NCBI GenBank assembly: GCA_052174115.1
Contig: JBQMRX010000001.1
Span: 868,001 to 932,000 of the forward strand
DNA from: Arsenophonus sp052174115
GTDB lineage: Bacteria > Pseudomonadota > Gammaproteobacteria > Enterobacterales > Enterobacteriaceae
Direction: 5' to 3'
Length of the DNA stretch: 64,000 bases
Shown in pieces: positions 60,343 to 64,000 of the stretch (positions are counted from its first letter, which is position 1; each line of letters opens with the position of its first letter). The notes beneath the pieces were generated by a model. It was given only the letters and a program-made list of their open reading frames with translations. It had not been told where the DNA came from and did not search any database. A program made the translations under genes and the position numbers.

Positions 60343-62364
60343 ATGAATAATTATAATAAATTAATTTTTGTATTTTTTATAATGATAACATTTAGTTCAT
60401 TAGCAGATATTAGAGTACCTTCAATATTATTAAAAACTCAGAATCTTCCTTATATTCAACAAGAACATCAACATACAATTATTAGTGAAAGAATTTTTTC
60501 ACGTTTCATGAACTTTCATTATCGTAAATTTAATCTAGATAAAAATTTTTCTATTAAAATTTTTGATCGTTATTTAAACTTATTAGATTATCATCATAAT
60601 CTTTTTTTACAATCGCAAATTGAAAAATTTAGTAATGAGAAAATAAAAATAGGAGAACAACTTAAAACTGGCCAATTGAATACATTATATATGATATTTA
60701 ATTTAGCACAACAAAAAAGTTATGAACATTTTCAATACATTTTATCACGGATTAATATACCAATTAATTTTATTAAAAATGATATAATTGAAGTTGATAG
60801 AAGTAGAGCGCCTTGGCCTAAAACTAATAAGGAGTTAAATCAGTTATGGGATGTAAAACTTAAGTTTGATTGGTTAAATTTAAAGTTATCAGATAAAAAT
60901 GATAAAGAAATTAAGTTAATATTAACTAAACGTTATAATTTTGCATTAAAACGTTTAACTCAAATTCAAAGTGAAGATGTTTTTCAATTAATTATGAATG
61001 CTTTCGCACAAGAAATAGATCCGCATACTAATTATCTTTCTCCTAATAATACAGAACGATTTAACTCAGAAATAAGTTTATCATTGAATGGTATAGGTGC
61101 AGTGCTTAAACAAGAAGAAGAATATATTATTATTAGTTCAATGGTCACTGATGGTCCTGCTGAAAAAAGTAAATTATTAAAAATTGGGGATAAAATCATT
61201 GGTGTAGGTAAAACTAATAAATTAATAAGAAATGTTGTTGGTTGTCGATTAGATGATGTTGTAACTATGATCAAAGGACCTAAAGGTAGTAAAATTTATC
61301 TTGAAGTTATTTCAAACTCAAAATTCTCTAAACCCAATATTGTAACATTAATTCGTGAACACATTAGATTTAAAGATAGAGCAGTAAAATTCATAATTAA
61401 AAGTATTGGTAATAAAAAAGTTGCTGTACTTAATATTCCTAATTTTTACATTGGATTAACTAATGATGTTAAAATTCAATTACAAAAAATACTTAAAAAT
61501 CATATTAATGCACTTGTTATTGATCTACGTGGTAACGGTGGTGGTGTTTTAAGCGAAGCAGTATCATTATCCGGTTTATTTATTCCAAGTGGTCCAATTG
61601 TTCAAGTTCGTGATAATAGCGGTAAAATTCATCAAGGTATAGATGATGATGACATTGTTTATTATAAAGGTCCACTTACGATATTAATTAATCGCCTTAG
61701 CGCTTCAGCATCAGAAATTTTTTCTGCTGCAATGCAAGATTATGGTCGCGCATTAATTGTTGGAGAATCATCTTTTGGTAAAGGTACAGTTCAACAATAT
61801 CATTCTTTAAGTCGTGTTTATGATCAGGTATTACATCCAAATTGGCCTGCTTTAGGTTCTATTCAATATTCTATTCAAAAGTTTTATCGTATTACTGGTG
61901 ATAGTATTCAATGTAAAGGAGTAACACCTGATATTATTATGCCAACAAATATAAATTTAATTGAAATTGGTGAGAGTTCTAAAAAAAATGCTTTACATTG
62001 GGATAACATCGTACCAACTAATTATAATGTTGTTGGTAATATTAATCAATATATTACTAATTTAACTTTTAATTATAAAAAGCGTATAGCAAAAAATCTT
62101 GAATTTAAATATCTTAATGAAGATATTATTCGTTATCATGATGCAATTAAGTTAAATAAAAATATTATTTCACTTAATTACATTAAACGTGAACAAGAAA
62201 ATAAAAAAAATGATGTAATTAAATTACGTCGTATTAATGAACGCTTTGCTAAACAAGGTAAAATACAATTAAAAACAATTGATAATTTATTTAAAAATTA
62301 TGAATTATCAACTCCATATCTTGATGAAACAATAAGAATTGCGATTGATCTTGCAAATTTTTAA
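60343..62364 (+). CDS. prc: tail-specific periplasmic protease Prc (Tsp)
   Basis: 673 residues (E. coli 682). A signal peptide (MNNYNKLIFVFFIMITFSSLADI) targets it to the periplasm, where with NlpI it degrades proteins with apolar C-termini, including peptidoglycan hydrolases such as MepS. A PDZ domain lies near residues 245-325 (LSLNGIGAVLKQ onward). The catalytic dyad is intact: S455 in SASASEIF and K480 in FGKGTVQQY, 25 residues apart as in E. coli S452/K477. The last few residues of the E. coli tail are missing. The ATG follows AGGAAAG. The gene is now preceded by a dead proQ, so its promoter may lie in that remnant. Confidence 0.96.
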   Translation: MNNYNKLIFVFFIMITFSSLADIRVPSILLKTQNLPYIQQEHQHTIISERIFSRFMNFHYRKFNLDKNFSIKIFDRYLNLLDYHHNLFLQSQIEKFSNEKIKIGEQLKTGQLNTLYMIFNLAQQKSYEHFQYILSRINIPINFIKNDIIEVDRSRAPWPKTNKELNQLWDVKLKFDWLNLKLSDKNDKEIKLILTKRYNFALKRLTQIQSEDVFQLIMNAFAQEIDPHTNYLSPNNTERFNSEISLSLNGIGAVLKQEEEYIIISSMVTDGPAEKSKLLKIGDKIIGVGKTNKLIRNVVGCRLDDVVTMIKGPKGSKIYLEVISNSKFSKPNIVTLIREHIRFKDRAVKFIIKSIGNKKVAVLNIPNFYIGLTNDVKIQLQKILKNHINALVIDLRGNGGGVLSEAVSLSGLFIPSGPIVQVRDNSGKIHQGIDDDDIVYYKGPLTILINRLSASASEIFSAAMQDYGRALIVGESSFGKGTVQQYHSLSRVYDQVLHPNWPALGSIQYSIQKFYRITGDSIQCKGVTPDIIMPTNINLIEIGESSKKNALHWDNIVPTNYNVVGNINQYITNLTFNYKKRIAKNLEFKYLNEDIIRYHDAIKLNKNIISLNYIKREQENKKNDVIKLRRINERFAKQGKIQLKTIDNLFKNYELSTPYLDETIRIAIDLANF

Positions 62365-62503
62365 ATATTTAAAATTAATTAAGTTTAAAACATTTTTTTA
62401 AATTTGCATAATAAATAACTTGAAAAGTGATAATAAAACATTAATTATATTATTAATTCAATATTAATCATTATTAATTAATTAATAAAGGAAAAGAATT
62501 TTT

Positions 62504-63400
62504 ATGATGCGAATAGCTTTGTTTTTACTTACAAACTTGGCAGTAATGTTTGTATTTGGTATTATTTTGAGTTTAACTGGTATTCAAAGACAAAGTATTT
62601 CTGGATTAATGATTATGGCTTGTCTTTTTGGTTTTTGTGGCTCATTTATTTCATTATTAATTTCAAAATGGATGGCATTGCGTTCTATTGATGGAAAAAT
62701 TATTACAAATCCGACAACAAAAATAGAGCATTGGCTTCTAGATGTTATCAAATATCAAGCGAATCAAGTTGGCATTAAAATGCCAGAAGTTGCTATTTAT
62801 CATTCACCAGATATTAATGCTTTTACTACAGGAGCTCGTCGTGATTCATCATTGGTTGCTGTTAGTACAGGTTTATTAGAAAATATGAATCTCAATGAGG
62901 CTGAAGCAGTCATCGCTCATGAGATTAGTCATATTGCTAATGGTGATATGGTGACAATGACATTGTTACAAGGAATAATAAATACTTTTGTTATTTTTAT
63001 TTCGCGTATGATAGCTCAATTGGTATCTGGATTATTATTAAATAACAATAATAATAATGAAAATGAAAATGAAAATAACCAAGGTAATCCGATGATTTAT
63101 TTTATAATATCAATGGTATTAGAAATTATATTTGGTATTTTAGCTAATGTTATTACCATGTGGTTTTCGCGTTATCGTGAGTTTCGTGCAGATGCCGGTT
63201 CAGCTCATTTAGTTGGTAAAGAAAAAATGATAGCTGCATTAAAACGTTTAAAAACAAGTTATGAACCAAAAGAAACAAATAGTATAATGGCATTTTGTAT
63301 TAACGGACGTTCTAAATATTTTAATGAATTATTTTTATCTCACCCCCCACTTTATAAACGTATTGAAGCTTTACATATGGGAACTTATCTTAATCGATAA
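62504..63400 (+). CDS. htpX: membrane zinc metalloprotease HtpX
   Basis: 298 residues (E. coli 293). An inner membrane M48 peptidase that shares quality control of membrane proteins with FtsH. Two N-terminal membrane helices (residues 4-27 and 35-55) are followed by the zinc site HEISH at 139-143 and the third ligand Glu in FRADAGSAHLVG near 222-233. The C-terminal GRSKYFNELFLSHPPLYKRI is typical. A Q/L region near 185 is replaced by an Asn/Glu-rich low-complexity stretch (NNNNNENENENNQ) encoded by repeated AAT/GAA codons. AAAGGAAAAG precedes the ATG. It follows prc; in E. coli the two are adjacent but on opposite strands. Confidence 0.96.
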   Translation: MMRIALFLLTNLAVMFVFGIILSLTGIQRQSISGLMIMACLFGFCGSFISLLISKWMALRSIDGKIITNPTTKIEHWLLDVIKYQANQVGIKMPEVAIYHSPDINAFTTGARRDSSLVAVSTGLLENMNLNEAEAVIAHEISHIANGDMVTMTLLQGIINTFVIFISRMIAQLVSGLLLNNNNNNENENENNQGNPMIYFIISMVLEIIFGILANVITMWFSRYREFRADAGSAHLVGKEKMIAALKRLKTSYEPKETNSIMAFCINGRSKYFNELFLSHPPLYKRIEALHMGTYLNR

Positions 63401-64000
63401 AATAACAATTAATTTAAATTCATTAAATAAAATTTTATTTATTAATTTTGGTAAATATTTTTATTTTTTTAAAAAAAATTCTATTTATTTAATATCTTTA
63501 ATATTATAATATTTTTATATTAAATAAAATTTTTATATAAATTTCTAATTTGAATATATTATTTATATAATAATAATTATTTAGCTAATTTTAAAAAATA
63601 TTATTTTTATCGTCATTGAAATAAATATTAAATAATAATATAAAAATATTAAGAAGAGTAATAAATTGAATATTAATATTCAATCATAAATATTAATATT
63701 ATATAAAGATATTTATATGGTTTATTACTTTTATCTTAAACTTAAAGTTGGAATAAAAATTTTATCTAAAATAAAAAAATAAAAACTTATTTAATAATAA
63801 AGTCTCTTTTAATTAACTAAATATTATCATATATTATAAAATATTTTAAATATTATCTATCTTGTTATCTTTTTTATTGATATTATATGTTTAATATTAT
63901 TAAATAATTGATAATAATTAATTAGTTATTATTTTTTAAAACATTTCTAATTTTAATTTCAAATAAGATCACTATTAATTATATTATTTAGTATAAAAAT
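63401..64000. other. AT-rich region after htpX
   Basis: No gene or remnant recognised up to the window end; the small ORF overlapping the htpX 3' end (63324-63509) is a shadow. Confidence 0.5.

Noticed and set aside
1..64000. tRNA, rRNA, tmRNA, transposase or phage genes
   Set aside because: I looked for T-arm-like GGTTCRAATCC strings, GC-rich RNA genes and DDE/integrase motifs on both strands and saw none.

Overview
The window looks like part of the chromosome of a strongly reduced, very AT-rich gammaproteobacterial (Enterobacterales) insect endosymbiont. Nearly every intact protein is the ortholog of an Escherichia coli gene, small E. coli-style operons are preserved (bioA/bioBFCD-uvrB, thrS-infC-rpmI-rplT-pheST-ihfA, sitABCD, manXYZ, prc-htpX, metG|mrp), and there are no phages, insertion sequences, tRNAs or rRNAs that I can see. 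Genes cover only about 56% of the window; the rest is gene desert of extreme AT content. A complete biotin cluster together with a Yfe/Sit metal transporter and mannose PTS suggests a B-vitamin-provisioning symbiont of a blood-feeding insect, perhaps of the Arsenophonus lineage. That host and lineage guess is inference.

Layout. 1-3.9 kb: cspE, a 2.1 kb desert, pgl. 3.9-11.4 kb: bioA divergent from bioB-bioF-bioC-bioD, then uvrB; bioF is interrupted by a frameshift in a run of eight A. 11.4-20.2 kb: ybhL, a LOG-family gene and folE, separated by deserts of 1.3-3 kb. 22.1-31 kb: metG (with a decayed C-terminal domain) divergent from mrp, then dcd, yegH and gnd. 31-38.3 kb: a DASS anion transporter, a GT8 LPS glycosyltransferase, a frameshifted secreted chorismate mutase, ydjM and hxpB. 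39-42.7 kb: sitABCD. 43.8-51 kb: the translation cluster thrS-infC-rpmI-rplT-pheS-pheT-ihfA with its classical control elements (AUU start of infC, a Phe-rich leader plus attenuator before pheS, a possible thrS operator hairpin). 51.6-54.4 kb: manXYZ. 54.8-60.3 kb: five kilobases that look empty but hold recognisable corpses of sdaA, pabB, msrC and proQ around an intact small gene, yoaH. 60.3-63.4 kb: prc and htpX.

The main result is that several deserts are not anonymous sequence. Translating both strands with the E. coli gene order as a guide reveals collinear ghosts of sdaA, pabB, msrC, proQ, the metG C-terminal domain and aroQ-gamma, full of stops and frameshifts but with conserved blocks still legible. 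The most functionally interesting site is bioF. Its break sits on a correctly phased A AAA AAA slippery heptamer, so either ribosomal -1 frameshifting or polymerase slippage would restore a full-length enzyme in an otherwise complete biotin pathway.
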